Assembly (NCBI GenBank): GCA_016839865.1
Contig: JAEOTN010000105.1
Span: 1 to 9,261, forward strand
Length of the DNA stretch: 9,261 nt
Source: Promethearchaeota archaeon
GTDB lineage: Archaea > Asgardarchaeota > Lokiarchaeia > Sigynarchaeales > MK-D1
Reading direction: 5' to 3'
The position numbers were made by a program, and so were the translations under genes. Positions 1 to 6,635 of the stretch are shown in pieces. The notes under the pieces are model-generated. The model worked only from the letters and a program-made list of their open reading frames with translations, was not told where the DNA came from and searched no databases. Within the stretch, counting starts at the first letter, position 1. Each line of letters opens with the position of its first letter.

Positions 1-11
1 AAATAGGAAGC

Positions 12-19
12 TATATATT
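12..19 (+). promoter_or_regulatory. Putative archaeal TATA box for the GNAT gene
   Basis: The sequence TATATATT, preceded by a purine-rich stretch that could serve as a BRE, is centred about 26 bp before position 41-42. The predicted transcript would begin just before the ATG at 49, giving a very short leader. This is motif reading only; AT-rich DNA gives such matches often. Confidence 0.4.
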
Positions 20-48
20 GTCTTACCGTGAGATCTGTCTGCTGAAAA

Positions 49-894
49 ATGCAGCTAAGTGCTAAACAATGTTCAATTCGGAAAATTCGGAAAAATGAAT
101 TGAAAAATGCGATTCATGTTTTTATGAAGTCCTTTCGTCGAACAGAAGATCAATCTTTGTTTAATCTTACTGAAAAACATTGGATTAATTGGCACGAAAA
201 TAAACTAGCTGAATTTTATGGAGTATTTTATAATTCCAACTTGATCGGTATCTGCCTAGCATTCCCTTTCAAAAAAACAGCTTCTTTAGGATACATGTGT
301 GTGGACTTTCAGTACCAAAGACAAGGGATCGGAAGCTTACTTCTTGAACATATCATAAATGACTTAGAAAAACGTGATATTTCATTAATAAGGTTATATG
401 CAACCAAAATGGGTGAAAGTTTATATCGAAAATATGGTTTTAATGAACAATTTATAGGTTCCATATATGAATTCAATTTCCATGAGGAAATTCGTGTCCG
501 ACGTGTAAGGTCCTCTAGTAGAATTATGCCGTGGATGTATTCTCTGGATAAGCAAGTGTACGGAGATGATAGGACCAAATTGTTGCGGTTCCTTGTTAAA
601 AATGCGAAATTAATCATAAAAAGTCGATCTGGTTTTGCATTTGTAAGGGGTGAAATTGTTGGACCGGTTATCGCAAAAAATATACCGGTTTTCATCGACC
701 TGCTGAAATATGCTTACATTCTTGGGGCTAGAAAACTCTATTATTTAACACATGATAATCGTTCTTTGAAAGTAATTGAAGTGCTGCACTTGATCGAAAA
801 CACAGCGATGAGATGTAAACGAATGATTCGAGGAAATCAGATTGATGAGAATTTATCATACTTCTATGCAATGTATAATTTTGCTATTGGATAA
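49..894 (+). CDS. GNAT-family N-acetyltransferase, two-domain (YitH-like)
   Basis: A 281-residue soluble protein predicted to transfer an acetyl group from acetyl-CoA to an amine; the substrate is unknown. Residues about 8-142 form a GNAT domain. The strand leading to V85 is followed by the acetyl-CoA-binding motif A, QRQGIGS (residues 90-96, pattern Q/R-x-x-G-x-G), and later by YRKYGF, the usual end of the fold. Residues about 155-281 resemble the second domain found in YitH-like acetyltransferases (Acetyltransf_18): a GFAFVRG strand, an IGP-like 'IVGP' turn, and a terminal segment with 'RMIRG' and a closing 'AMYNFAIG'. An in-frame TGA lies two codons before the ATG, so translation cannot start further upstream except at 46 or later. 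No Shine-Dalgarno site precedes it, which fits a nearly leaderless archaeal transcript. It appears to be a single-gene unit. Family assignment is secure; the physiological substrate cannot be inferred. Confidence 0.88.
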   Translation: MQLSAKQCSIRKIRKNELKNAIHVFMKSFRRTEDQSLFNLTEKHWINWHENKLAEFYGVFYNSNLIGICLAFPFKKTASLGYMCVDFQYQRQGIGSLLLEHIINDLEKRDISLIRLYATKMGESLYRKYGFNEQFIGSIYEFNFHEEIRVRRVRSSSRIMPWMYSLDKQVYGDDRTKLLRFLVKNAKLIIKSRSGFAFVRGEIVGPVIAKNIPVFIDLLKYAYILGARKLYYLTHDNRSLKVIEVLHLIENTAMRCKRMIRGNQIDENLSYFYAMYNFAIG

Positions 895-973
895 AGGAAA
901 TCTGCAAATATGTTAACTTTATTTTGATATTCGTTCCAATTTTTAGCGAATTCATGCCATTCTGATCCCAGAC

Positions 974-987
974 ATAATATTTTTATA
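974..987 (+). promoter_or_regulatory. Putative TATA box for the surface protein gene
   Basis: The AT-rich run ATAATATTTTTATA sits 15-28 bp before the ATG at 1002. Archaeal TATA boxes centre about 26 bp before the transcript start, so the RNA would begin near 1002-1010. That suggests a leaderless message and argues against an upstream TTG start at 993. Confidence 0.35.
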
Positions 988-1001
988 GACGATTGACACA
1001 A

Positions 1002-3170
1002 ATGATTGTGGTGGTTAAAATTCCGTTTAAGTTTTCTAAGAAATCTAAAACCGCTCTTTTCTTTTCAATCTTTCTAATTTCAATTTTCTTCTTTCGTAAT
1101 CCAATTTCTAAATCAATCAATATCCCATTAGTTAGAAGTGGTGGTACCTACGTTCCATCAGGTTTAATTGGTTTATGGAATGGAAGTTTGATAGAAATTC
1201 CAAGCGGATGGGCTCTCTGTGATGGCAGTGTTGGAACTCCAAACACAACCGACAAATTTGTATATAATACTGATGGAGTAGAAGATCCCGGTAGCACAGG
1301 GGGATCTGACAGCCATAGTCATAACTACAATGCGATTCCAACTCATGATCATGGATTTACATCGACTGCAAGCCTTTCTCACACGCATCAATATGGACGT
1401 CCTACTCAAGGAGTAGGTGCATCTACTGGTGGAGTTGGTCCAATGATCCGGTATGGTTCAATGACTGGAACAAATACAGTCTCGCAATCTCATGGTCATA
1501 GTATAAGTTCTACGGGAACTGGTAGTTGCGAGACAGATGAGACTGAAGATATTCTCCCTCCATATTATTCTCTTGCATATATTAAGAAACTAAACAATGA
1601 TCCCACAATCCCTATTGGTTTAATTGTTATGTGGTCTGGAGATATCGAGGATATTCCTTCTGGTTGGGAATATTGTAATGGTTCAAATGGTACTCCTGAT
1701 CTCAGAGAGAAGTTTATATTAGGAGTTGAACTTGAAGATCCGGGTGACACAGGGGGAAGCGAAACACACACTCATGATTATTCCGATGTGTATTCCCACA
1801 GTCATGGTATGGAATCAAGAGGATATTCTCACAGTCATGGCGTGTATGCATATCCTGCTGGTGTAGCTCCTAATGTCTGGCCATTAACACCTGTAACTGT
1901 AGGTGCTGCTTCTATTCAGAACACTGGAGGACATGATCAAGCCCATTCTCATTCCATAAGTCTTGCAGGTCAGCCCACATGTACAACTCAAAGTTCTAGT
2001 CATGTTCCTCCATATAGTACAGTTGCATATATTATGAATACAGAAGTCACTATAGGTCTTCCAATGGGTGTAATTTCATATTGGAGTGCTGCTATTTCAA
2101 GTATTCCAATTGGTTGGGATCAGTGTGATGGAACAGATGGAACATTAGATTTAAGAAATCGCTTTGCCCGTGGCAGTTCTGTAGGTGAACCGATTGGGAC
2201 ACTAGGTGGTTCGGCAACCCATACTCATATCTATACTGACGTTCCTTCTCACACTCATTCTGTAGCAACAGGTACGATGTATCATTACCATCAGTTTTAT
2301 TATGGTGGTTCTAGCTATGGAGCTTTGACTGGTAGTACAGGATTTGCACGACCAGGAGGATCGTCATATCCGACAACTTCCGCATCATTTAGTCATAGTC
2401 ATGATGTGTATCCCGCTGGTACTTCCAATCCATCTACACTTGATGAGAATAACTTACCTCCATATATTGAGTTAACCTTGATTCAACAGTTGATACCTGT
2501 AACCTCAATTGCATGGGTTTCACCTGACATGGATGATACAATTCTCTTCGCAAGAACAGCTACAGTTCCTTTTGATTTTGAATATGCTTGGTCAGGACAT
2601 GGAAACAATATCACTCTTTCGTTATCTAATGGAACTGACAGTTTCAATACCGGAAATGTGATGGGTTTGACGCAAGCGACAATTAATTATTTAGCTGGTG
2701 ATATAACAGCCGTTTTTCATTTATGGCAAGATAATACTGAATTAACAAACGCTACAAGAAGTTTTACTTTCATTAACAACCGTGAACCTTCTGTATCATT
2801 GGAGGATCCGGACGACGGAGAGACCATTAGTGGGAATTATACAATTTCTTGGACAGGGGATGATCCAGATGGTGACACATTACATTACACTCTTTCATAC
2901 AATGTCAATGACACAGCTTGGGTAGAATTGATCGGTGATACTACCTCAACAACTTTCGAATGGGATACAAAGGCACTGCCGAATTCTGAAGATGTTGTTC
3001 TTAAAGTTCAAGTAACCGATGGATACGGTGGAGAGAGTGTGTATGAAACTGGGGAATTCACAATATATAATGAAGGTCCTCCTAGAATCCCTGGATATAA
3101 TGTAGCAATCTTAATCTCTCTTCTAATGATAGCGTCGATATTATTTGGTTTGAAAAACCGGAAAAAATAA
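1002..3170 (+). CDS. Exported, membrane-anchored protein with three tail-collar-like domains and an Ig-like domain
   Basis: A predicted cell-surface protein of 722 residues. The N terminus is basic (KIPFKFSKKSK) followed by a hydrophobic segment (about residues 18-32), a signal peptide or anchor. Three tandem units follow (about 52-197, 204-346, 354-497), each opening with a 'G-x-I/W-x-G-x-I-P-x-G-W-x-x-C-x-G' core and 'GT-x-D-L-R-x-R/K-F', then a Gly/Ser/His-rich part with four HxH motifs, and closing with 'PPY...AYI'. This is the pattern of phage tail-collar/tail-fibre receptor-binding domains, where HxH motifs bind metal in trimers. Units 1 and 2 have a second Cys that could form a disulfide; unit 3 lacks it. 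Residues about 500-593 look like a beta-sandwich and 595-690 an Ig/FnIII-like domain with 'DDPDGD'. The end is PPRIPGY, a hydrophobic helix, then KNRKK, an anchor resembling archaeal C-terminal sorting signals. ATG 1002 was preferred over TTG 993. The ligand is unknown; adhesion is inference. Confidence 0.82.
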   Translation: MIVVVKIPFKFSKKSKTALFFSIFLISIFFFRNPISKSINIPLVRSGGTYVPSGLIGLWNGSLIEIPSGWALCDGSVGTPNTTDKFVYNTDGVEDPGSTGGSDSHSHNYNAIPTHDHGFTSTASLSHTHQYGRPTQGVGASTGGVGPMIRYGSMTGTNTVSQSHGHSISSTGTGSCETDETEDILPPYYSLAYIKKLNNDPTIPIGLIVMWSGDIEDIPSGWEYCNGSNGTPDLREKFILGVELEDPGDTGGSETHTHDYSDVYSHSHGMESRGYSHSHGVYAYPAGVAPNVWPLTPVTVGAASIQNTGGHDQAHSHSISLAGQPTCTTQSSSHVPPYSTVAYIMNTEVTIGLPMGVISYWSAAISSIPIGWDQCDGTDGTLDLRNRFARGSSVGEPIGTLGGSATHTHIYTDVPSHTHSVATGTMYHYHQFYYGGSSYGALTGSTGFARPGGSSYPTTSASFSHSHDVYPAGTSNPSTLDENNLPPYIELTLIQQLIPVTSIAWVSPDMDDTILFARTATVPFDFEYAWSGHGNNITLSLSNGTDSFNTGNVMGLTQATINYLAGDITAVFHLWQDNTELTNATRSFTFINNREPSVSLEDPDDGETISGNYTISWTGDDPDGDTLHYTLSYNVNDTAWVELIGDTTSTTFEWDTKALPNSEDVVLKVQVTDGYGGESVYETGEFTIYNEGPPRIPGYNVAILISLLMIASILFGLKNRKK
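1155..1592 (+). repeat. Tail-collar-like repeat unit 1 (four HxH motifs)
   Basis: First of three homologous coding repeats. HxH motifs: HSH, HDH, HTH, HGH. The cysteine of ALCDG and that of GSCET could pair. The nucleotide stretch around 1280 (GAAGATCC...CACAGGGGG) is very close to that in unit 2 around 1735, which suggests a fairly recent duplication of these two units. Confidence 0.75.
1611..2039 (+). repeat. Tail-collar-like repeat unit 2 (four HxH motifs)
   Basis: Second coding repeat. HxH motifs: HTH, HSH, HSH, HSH, plus an extra His in GGHDQ. It contains the most canonical core of the three (IVMWSG, IPSGWEYCNG, NGTPDLREKF) and ends HVPPYSTVAYIM. Confidence 0.75.
2061..2492 (+). repeat. 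Tail-collar-like repeat unit 3 (four HxH motifs)
   Basis: Third coding repeat. HxH motifs: HTH, HTH, HYH, HSH. The core reads IPIGWDQCDG and DLRNRFARG. The second cysteine present in units 1 and 2 is absent. It ends NLPPYIELTLI and leads into the beta-sandwich region. Confidence 0.75.
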
Positions 3171-3173
3171 TCA

Positions 3174-3188
3174 CTTTTTCTTTTTTTC
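3174..3188 (+). terminator. T-rich archaeal terminator after the surface protein gene
   Basis: The run CTTTTTCTTTTTTTC begins a few bases after the TAA stop. Archaeal RNA polymerase terminates at such T-runs without needing a hairpin. Confidence 0.5.
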
Positions 3189-3196
3189 TAAATACA
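3189..3196 (+). promoter_or_regulatory. Putative TATA box for the AhpD-like gene
   Basis: TAAATACA-like sequence about 40 bp before the ATG at 3232, predicting a start near 3218 and a leader of about 14 nt. It is a weak match next to the preceding T-rich terminator. Confidence 0.3.
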
Positions 3197-3231
3197 ATAA
3201 CTTCTTCATTTAAGGATCAAAATGGGATATA

Positions 3232-3831
3232 ATGACAATTGAGTTGTTAAAAAAAGACGCTAACAGTGTCCCCACGCTCAAAAAATTCCGGAAACGCAGC
3301 TTAAACTGGAAAAGTCTACGGCAGACTGTTCTTAAGATGATATTCAGTGTAAAAAATTTCGTAAAACCATCAACGCTCAGTATGGAATTTATGGAACGTA
3401 TTATGCTAGCAGTAACATCTGTAAATGAATGTAGATACTGTTCATATTATCATACAAAAATTGCGTTAGAAAATAATTGTTCAGATGAGGAAATACGAGA
3501 AATACTCGGAGGTGATTTCAGCTGTGCTGATCAAAAGGAGCTTCCCGCTTTAGCTTTCGCTCAACATTTTGCAGAATCACACGAGAATCCCAGTAGAAAA
3601 GCACTAAAACAACTCATAAAGGTATATGGGATAGAAAAATCCAAAGCTATTATCACTGCATGCCGAATGATAACTCTTGGAAATTTATTTGGCAATACAA
3701 TTGATGCATACATTCATCGATATAATGATGTAACTCCTGAAAATGGCTCCCAAGGATTAGAACGATTTATTTATTACTTGTCAGCAATTCCTGCATTAAA
3801 AATTGTCAATTCAATGAAAAGGAAGTCATAA
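3232..3831 (+). CDS. AhpD-like / carboxymuconolactone decarboxylase family protein
   Basis: A 199-residue, mostly helical cytosolic protein of the AhpD/CMD fold. The diagnostic motif is E66-C67-x-x-C70-x-x-x-H74 in the stretch NECRYCSYYH, the redox cysteine pair and histidine of AhpD-type peroxidase partners. Downstream, 'SDEEIREIL' and 'ALAFAQHFAESHENP' match the family's second and third helices, and 'RMITLGNLFGNTIDAYIHR' matches the late helix of the larger (about 200 residue) subfamily. About 50 residues precede the CMD core; they are basic and not recognised. The likely role is a thiol-based reductase or peroxidase in oxidative stress defence, but members with CxxC-xxx-H include many of unknown substrate. 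It stands alone: no peroxiredoxin gene lies beside it. The earlier ATG at 3222 reads straight into a stop, so 3232 is the start. Confidence 0.85.
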   Translation: MTIELLKKDANSVPTLKKFRKRSLNWKSLRQTVLKMIFSVKNFVKPSTLSMEFMERIMLAVTSVNECRYCSYYHTKIALENNCSDEEIREILGGDFSCADQKELPALAFAQHFAESHENPSRKALKQLIKVYGIEKSKAIITACRMITLGNLFGNTIDAYIHRYNDVTPENGSQGLERFIYYLSAIPALKIVNSMKRKS

Positions 3832-3843
3832 ATTTTGGTTCGT

Positions 3844-3854
3844 GAAATCTATCT
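3844..3854 (+). repeat. 11-bp direct repeat, copy near the 3' end of tnpB
   Basis: GAAATCTATCT occurs here and again at 5866-5876, flanking the TnpB gene about 2 kb apart in the same orientation. It could mark the element ends or be chance similarity in AT-rich DNA. Elements of the IS200/IS605 group do not make target duplications, so this is not a classical one. Confidence 0.3.
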
Positions 3855-3890
3855 ATTACGATGAATTCAATATATCTGAAAATATTCGAA

Positions 3891-3899
3891 TTTTTCTTT
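3891..3899 (+). terminator. Possible T-run terminator after the AhpD-like gene
   Basis: TTTTTCTTT lies about 60 bp after the stop of the AhpD-like gene. It may equally belong to the right end of the TnpB element. Confidence 0.3.
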
Positions 3900-3903
3900 G
3901 CAG

Positions 3904-4025
3904 GTTATTGAAATCCGGTCGAAGTTAATTCAATAACTGACGGACGTAATACTACGCCCACGAAATGTTTCCATTTCTCTACACCTTGATTCTGTCTGTA
4001 TTGATCCAGACAGTCCGGTCTACAT
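3904..4025 (-). ncRNA. Candidate omega RNA (reRNA) at the 3' end of tnpB
   Basis: On the minus strand the last codons of the TnpB gene contain four consecutive hairpins. H1: arms 4013-4007 and 3998-3992, 7 perfect pairs, 8-nt loop. H2: 3977-3972 and 3967-3962, 6 perfect pairs closed by a GAAA tetraloop (GNRA type). H3: 3959-3953 and 3948-3942, 7 pairs including one G-U, loop GUAU. H4: 3937-3929 and 3912-3904, 9 perfect pairs across the stop codon, with a GC-containing 16-nt loop. TnpB guide RNAs are known to come from the 3' end of tnpB and the right end of the element, which is where these sit. The 3' boundary and the guide segment, expected at lower coordinates just past 3904, are not determined. 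Confidence 0.6.
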
Positions 4026-5782
4026 TTTCTCATTATGTTAAGTGCTCCATTAATATCTGATTGGATTTTGTAGCCATTTTCTGATATAAACAATCCCCGT
4101 GTAATTCTACCTTTCCCATCCTTTTTTTGACACAGATAAGTTTTATGATGACATATTTCCTCGAAATCTAAAGCTGAACATTTGGAAGTGTGGGATTCAT
4201 TTTGTCTGATTACTTCAATCCCATTCAGTTTTCCTTTGTACTCTAGCATTTTGACTATTTTTAAGAATGGAATATAAACAAAATTTTGGTTGTTTCTCCT
4301 TCCCAAATTCACTGATTGTTTCCATTTTTCGTTATAACCAAAAACAATAGTCCCAATATCTCTACTTTTGCAGTTCTCGATGATGAAATTAGTGATTGAA
4401 TGAAATAAATACCTTATTTTGTTTTCTCGTTTTCTTGTTATAATTGCCATTTTTTTAGTGAATCTAAATGTTTTCCTCTTCAATTTAGATCTTTCATTTA
4501 GCAATTCTGATTTTGTTTTATTTTTGATTTCTCTAAGGAAATCTATTAAAAATTGATATTTACGAATGAGTTTCCGCTCTTTCGCTTCATATCCATTTTT
4601 AGCTTTTATTTTAGCAAGAATACTATTATAATCTGAAGTAAGGATATTACTGGATACAGAATCGAATTCCAAATTCATAATAGATGAGACTAGATTGTGT
4701 TTTGCTATTGACTTCCAGTTATTCTCATCAAAATTTTTACGTAATTTGGAAATCCGGCGATTGTAATAATTGTTGAGAGATTTGATGTATTTTATATTTA
4801 TCAGAGATGGATTACATCCAGCAATATTGCTAGCTATTGCAATCCAATTCACCCCTAAATCTATCCCAACTATTCTCTTTTTGTCCCAATTTCCTTCTAT
4901 TATCGATTTTTTGTACGTTACTTGTAATAGATAATAATCCTTTTTCGGCGTAATCATTACATTGTTTATTTCACGATATCTAATCTTCTTAGGGGGGATG
5001 TTGAAATTTTTTACTGGAAAATGTAAATATCCAAAATCTGAATGACATTTATACCATATTCCATGAGTATATCTCAGTAGGTACTCATTATTTCGATTCT
5101 CGGTTTTTCTGAGTGTGGTATGATGTCCGGAAATACGGATTTTAAATTGACCTTTAATTTCATCCTTGTTTTTTGGAAAACCTGGTTTACCGGTATATCT
5201 TTTAGGGTGTTTTGCATATATTGCTACTGTTTTGAGAAACTCAGACCAATGTTCCAATAGATCATCAATAATAAAACATCCTACCTGATAATTTAACTGC
5301 CTAAATTCTGGTTTGCTATTTACTAATTTTTTTAATTCTTTTGGTTTATATAATTTGAAATTTAGATTCGAATCCGTATTTCCATATTTACTCAAAAAAT
5401 AGCGGTTTTTGATGATGTTGTTACATAAGTTCCATAGTGTTGCGCTATTATGGCATAATTCGAATAATGATTTGGTTGGTTTTAGTTCATATCTATCAGC
5501 TAAGATCAGGAAATCATTTTTTCTTTGCCTATTTGGGTTAACTCGTTGTGGTATTTCACTACATGAGTAAATTCTGCATTTTTTACCATTCACTAATCCA
5601 AATTCTACATTGACGATATTTTTCTTCTTGTAGACGTACATACGGTTAGAAATGACCTTTTTAGGTATCCCAGTTATTTCATGGATTTGAGATGTTGATA
5701 ATGATCTGCCTAAAATCGTCTTAAAAATTTTATTATTGATAGATTGACGCTTAAGTTCTTTCTCTGATACTGGTTTTGTCAT
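3905..5782 (-). CDS. tnpB: TnpB-family RNA-guided endonuclease with N-terminal winged helix
   Basis: A 625-residue IS200/IS605 (IS1341-type) TnpB-like protein, larger than the usual roughly 400. Known TnpBs are RuvC nucleases guided by an omega RNA made from the element's right end. Residues about 12-80 read as a winged helix (INNKIFKTIL, STSQIHEIT, PKKVISNRM, then a beta wing). The RNA-binding wedge region follows. RuvC-I is GIDLG with D308; RuvC-II is NESHTSK with E529; RuvC-III is SDINGA with D576, so all three catalytic acids are present. 'GYNEKWKQ' and 'NFVYIPFLKIVKMLEYKGK' are typical of the family. The zinc-finger cysteine pairs are replaced by 'KCSALDFEEI' and 'RGLFISENG', as in a known Zn-less subgroup. 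About 70 lysine-rich residues are inserted after RuvC-I (about 365-440). ATG 5782 was chosen; GTG 5791 in frame is possible. No TnpA is present in the window. Confidence 0.88.
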   Translation of the reverse strand: MTKPVSEKELKRQSINNKIFKTILGRSLSTSQIHEITGIPKKVISNRMYVYKKKNIVNVEFGLVNGKKCRIYSCSEIPQRVNPNRQRKNDFLILADRYELKPTKSLFELCHNSATLWNLCNNIIKNRYFLSKYGNTDSNLNFKLYKPKELKKLVNSKPEFRQLNYQVGCFIIDDLLEHWSEFLKTVAIYAKHPKRYTGKPGFPKNKDEIKGQFKIRISGHHTTLRKTENRNNEYLLRYTHGIWYKCHSDFGYLHFPVKNFNIPPKKIRYREINNVMITPKKDYYLLQVTYKKSIIEGNWDKKRIVGIDLGVNWIAIASNIAGCNPSLINIKYIKSLNNYYNRRISKLRKNFDENNWKSIAKHNLVSSIMNLEFDSVSSNILTSDYNSILAKIKAKNGYEAKERKLIRKYQFLIDFLREIKNKTKSELLNERSKLKRKTFRFTKKMAIITRKRENKIRYLFHSITNFIIENCKSRDIGTIVFGYNEKWKQSVNLGRRNNQNFVYIPFLKIVKMLEYKGKLNGIEVIRQNESHTSKCSALDFEEICHHKTYLCQKKDGKGRITRGLFISENGYKIQSDINGALNIMRKCRPDCLDQYRQNQGVEKWKHFVGVVLRPSVIELTSTGFQ

Positions 5783-5815
5783 CTCTCCCACATCCAGCTT
5801 TAACCTAGTATGAGA

Positions 5816-5827
5816 TTTAAAAATATA
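5816..5827 (-). promoter_or_regulatory. Putative TATA box for tnpB
   Basis: On the minus strand TATATTTTTAAA lies about 40 bp before the ATG at 5782, predicting a start near 5797 and a short leader. A 7-bp inverted repeat, TCCCACA (5786-5792) and TGTGGGA (5829-5835), brackets this region and the start codon; it could be an operator or an element-end structure. Confidence 0.35.
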
Positions 5828-5865
5828 CTGTGGGAAACAATAATGGACTAAAACTTATTTTTTAA

Positions 5866-5876
5866 GAAATCTATCT
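5866..5876 (+). repeat. 11-bp direct repeat, copy upstream of tnpB
   Basis: GAAATCTATCT, identical to 3844-3854. It lies between the divergent tnpB and DUF47 genes and may mark the left end of the TnpB element. Confidence 0.3.
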
Positions 5877-5984
5877 TTCATGAAATTTCATACTCTCTAG
5901 ATATATGCCCATATGTCATCCAGATAGTACATTTCTCCCTTTCAAACGAAATTCATTTATGATAGATTCACCTTTTGAATTTTT
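5877..5984 (+). promoter_or_regulatory. Promoter region of the phosphate uptake operon
   Basis: The region holds a TATA-like TTCATTTATG at 5952-5961, centred about 28 bp before the ATG at 5985, which predicts a leaderless or nearly leaderless message. Two short inverted repeats lie upstream: ATGAAATTTCAT (5880-5891, perfect 12 bp) and ATATG-CC-CATAT (5903-5914). They may be binding sites for a phosphate regulator, but short AT-rich palindromes are common and nothing here identifies the protein. Confidence 0.35.
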
Positions 5985-6623
5985 ATGTTTAAGAAGAACA
6001 AAACCTCCTTACAAGATTTGTTCCATGAGGACGCCGAAATAACTGCTAAAGCATTATATGAGTTAGCTGATGCCATCCACGCTTTTTGTATAGATGATTT
6101 TGATGCAATGAGGAAATATTCTGAGGAAACCATTACTTTGGAAAAACGACAAGATCGTTTGAATGAAGCTATCATTGCCCGAATGTTCGGAAAAGAGACC
6201 ATGGTGTTTTCTCGACCCGACCGTATCTTTATAGTTAAGGAATTGGATAAAGTTGTAGATCGTGCTGAGTTTGCAGTTAGGAAAATGCTTCTTTTCCATC
6301 CAAAGCCTAATAAAGAAATTAATTTAATTCTGGATGAAATGGGTGGGTTAATTAAAAAAATCGGTGCTCTAGTTGAGCAAATGATAGTTAATGTATTCAA
6401 AGATTTTGATGCTGCAAAAACAACTATTGTTCAGATAACTGACTTACGACGTGAAGTTAGAAGGCTTAATTGGAGTGGTCTGGAAAAAATTTTTTCATCG
6501 GATTTGCCGCCCATGGAGTTTCGGTACTATGAAACAATTTTCATGCAAATAGCTAAAGTTGCAGACAAAGCTGAAGAATTCGCTGACAACATATTCGAAT
6601 TAATTTGTAAATACACGCTTTAG
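5985..6623 (+). CDS. DUF47 PhoU-like protein, partner of PiT transporter
   Basis: A 212-residue all-helical protein of the DUF47/PhoU-like family (related to TIGR00153). It opens MFKKNK then LQDLFHEDAEITAKALYELADAI, the family's first helix, and contains 'TLEKRQDRLNEAI', 'PDRIFIVKELDKVVDRAEFAVRKM' and a closing 'VADKAEEFADNIFELI', the acidic and arginine-rich helices expected for a PhoU-type bundle that binds metal. Members encoded beside pit genes are thought to control phosphate entry through PiT; cytosolic, probably membrane-peripheral. Its stop codon is followed within a few bases by the PiT gene on the same strand, so the two are almost certainly co-transcribed and translated in a coupled way. 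Length is normal for the family. No Shine-Dalgarno site precedes the ATG; the TATA-like box upstream suggests a leaderless first gene. Confidence 0.87.
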   Translation: MFKKNKTSLQDLFHEDAEITAKALYELADAIHAFCIDDFDAMRKYSEETITLEKRQDRLNEAIIARMFGKETMVFSRPDRIFIVKELDKVVDRAEFAVRKMLLFHPKPNKEINLILDEMGGLIKKIGALVEQMIVNVFKDFDAAKTTIVQITDLRREVRRLNWSGLEKIFSSDLPPMEFRYYETIFMQIAKVADKAEEFADNIFELICKYTL

Positions 6624-6630
6624 TAGGTGG
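6624..6630 (+). promoter_or_regulatory. Ribosome binding site deciding the PiT start
   Basis: TAGGTGG matches five of six bases of AGGTGA, the archaeal Shine-Dalgarno sequence complementary to the 16S rRNA 3' end. It ends 5 nt before TTG 6636 and overlaps the alternative GTG 6627, so it favours the TTG as the PiT start. Confidence 0.45.
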
Positions 6631-6635
6631 TTATA

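Noticed and set aside
309..695. Open frame of 128 codons on the minus strand within the GNAT gene
   Set aside because: It lies wholly inside a well-supported acetyltransferase gene, has no recognisable domain and looks like an antisense shadow.
993..1001. TTG at 993 as start of the surface protein
   Set aside because: The putative TATA box lies only about 6-19 bp upstream, so the transcript would begin after it; ATG 1002 is the better start.
1300..2410. His-rich repeated CATAGTCAT-like motifs as a DNA repeat array or CRISPR
   Set aside because: They are irregularly spaced codons for HxH motifs inside a protein gene, with no constant repeat and spacer lengths.
3905..5782. Nuclease-dead TnpB-derived repressor (TldR-like) or Cas12
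   Set aside because: All three RuvC acidic residues are visible, and there is no CRISPR array or Cas1/Cas2 gene in the window.
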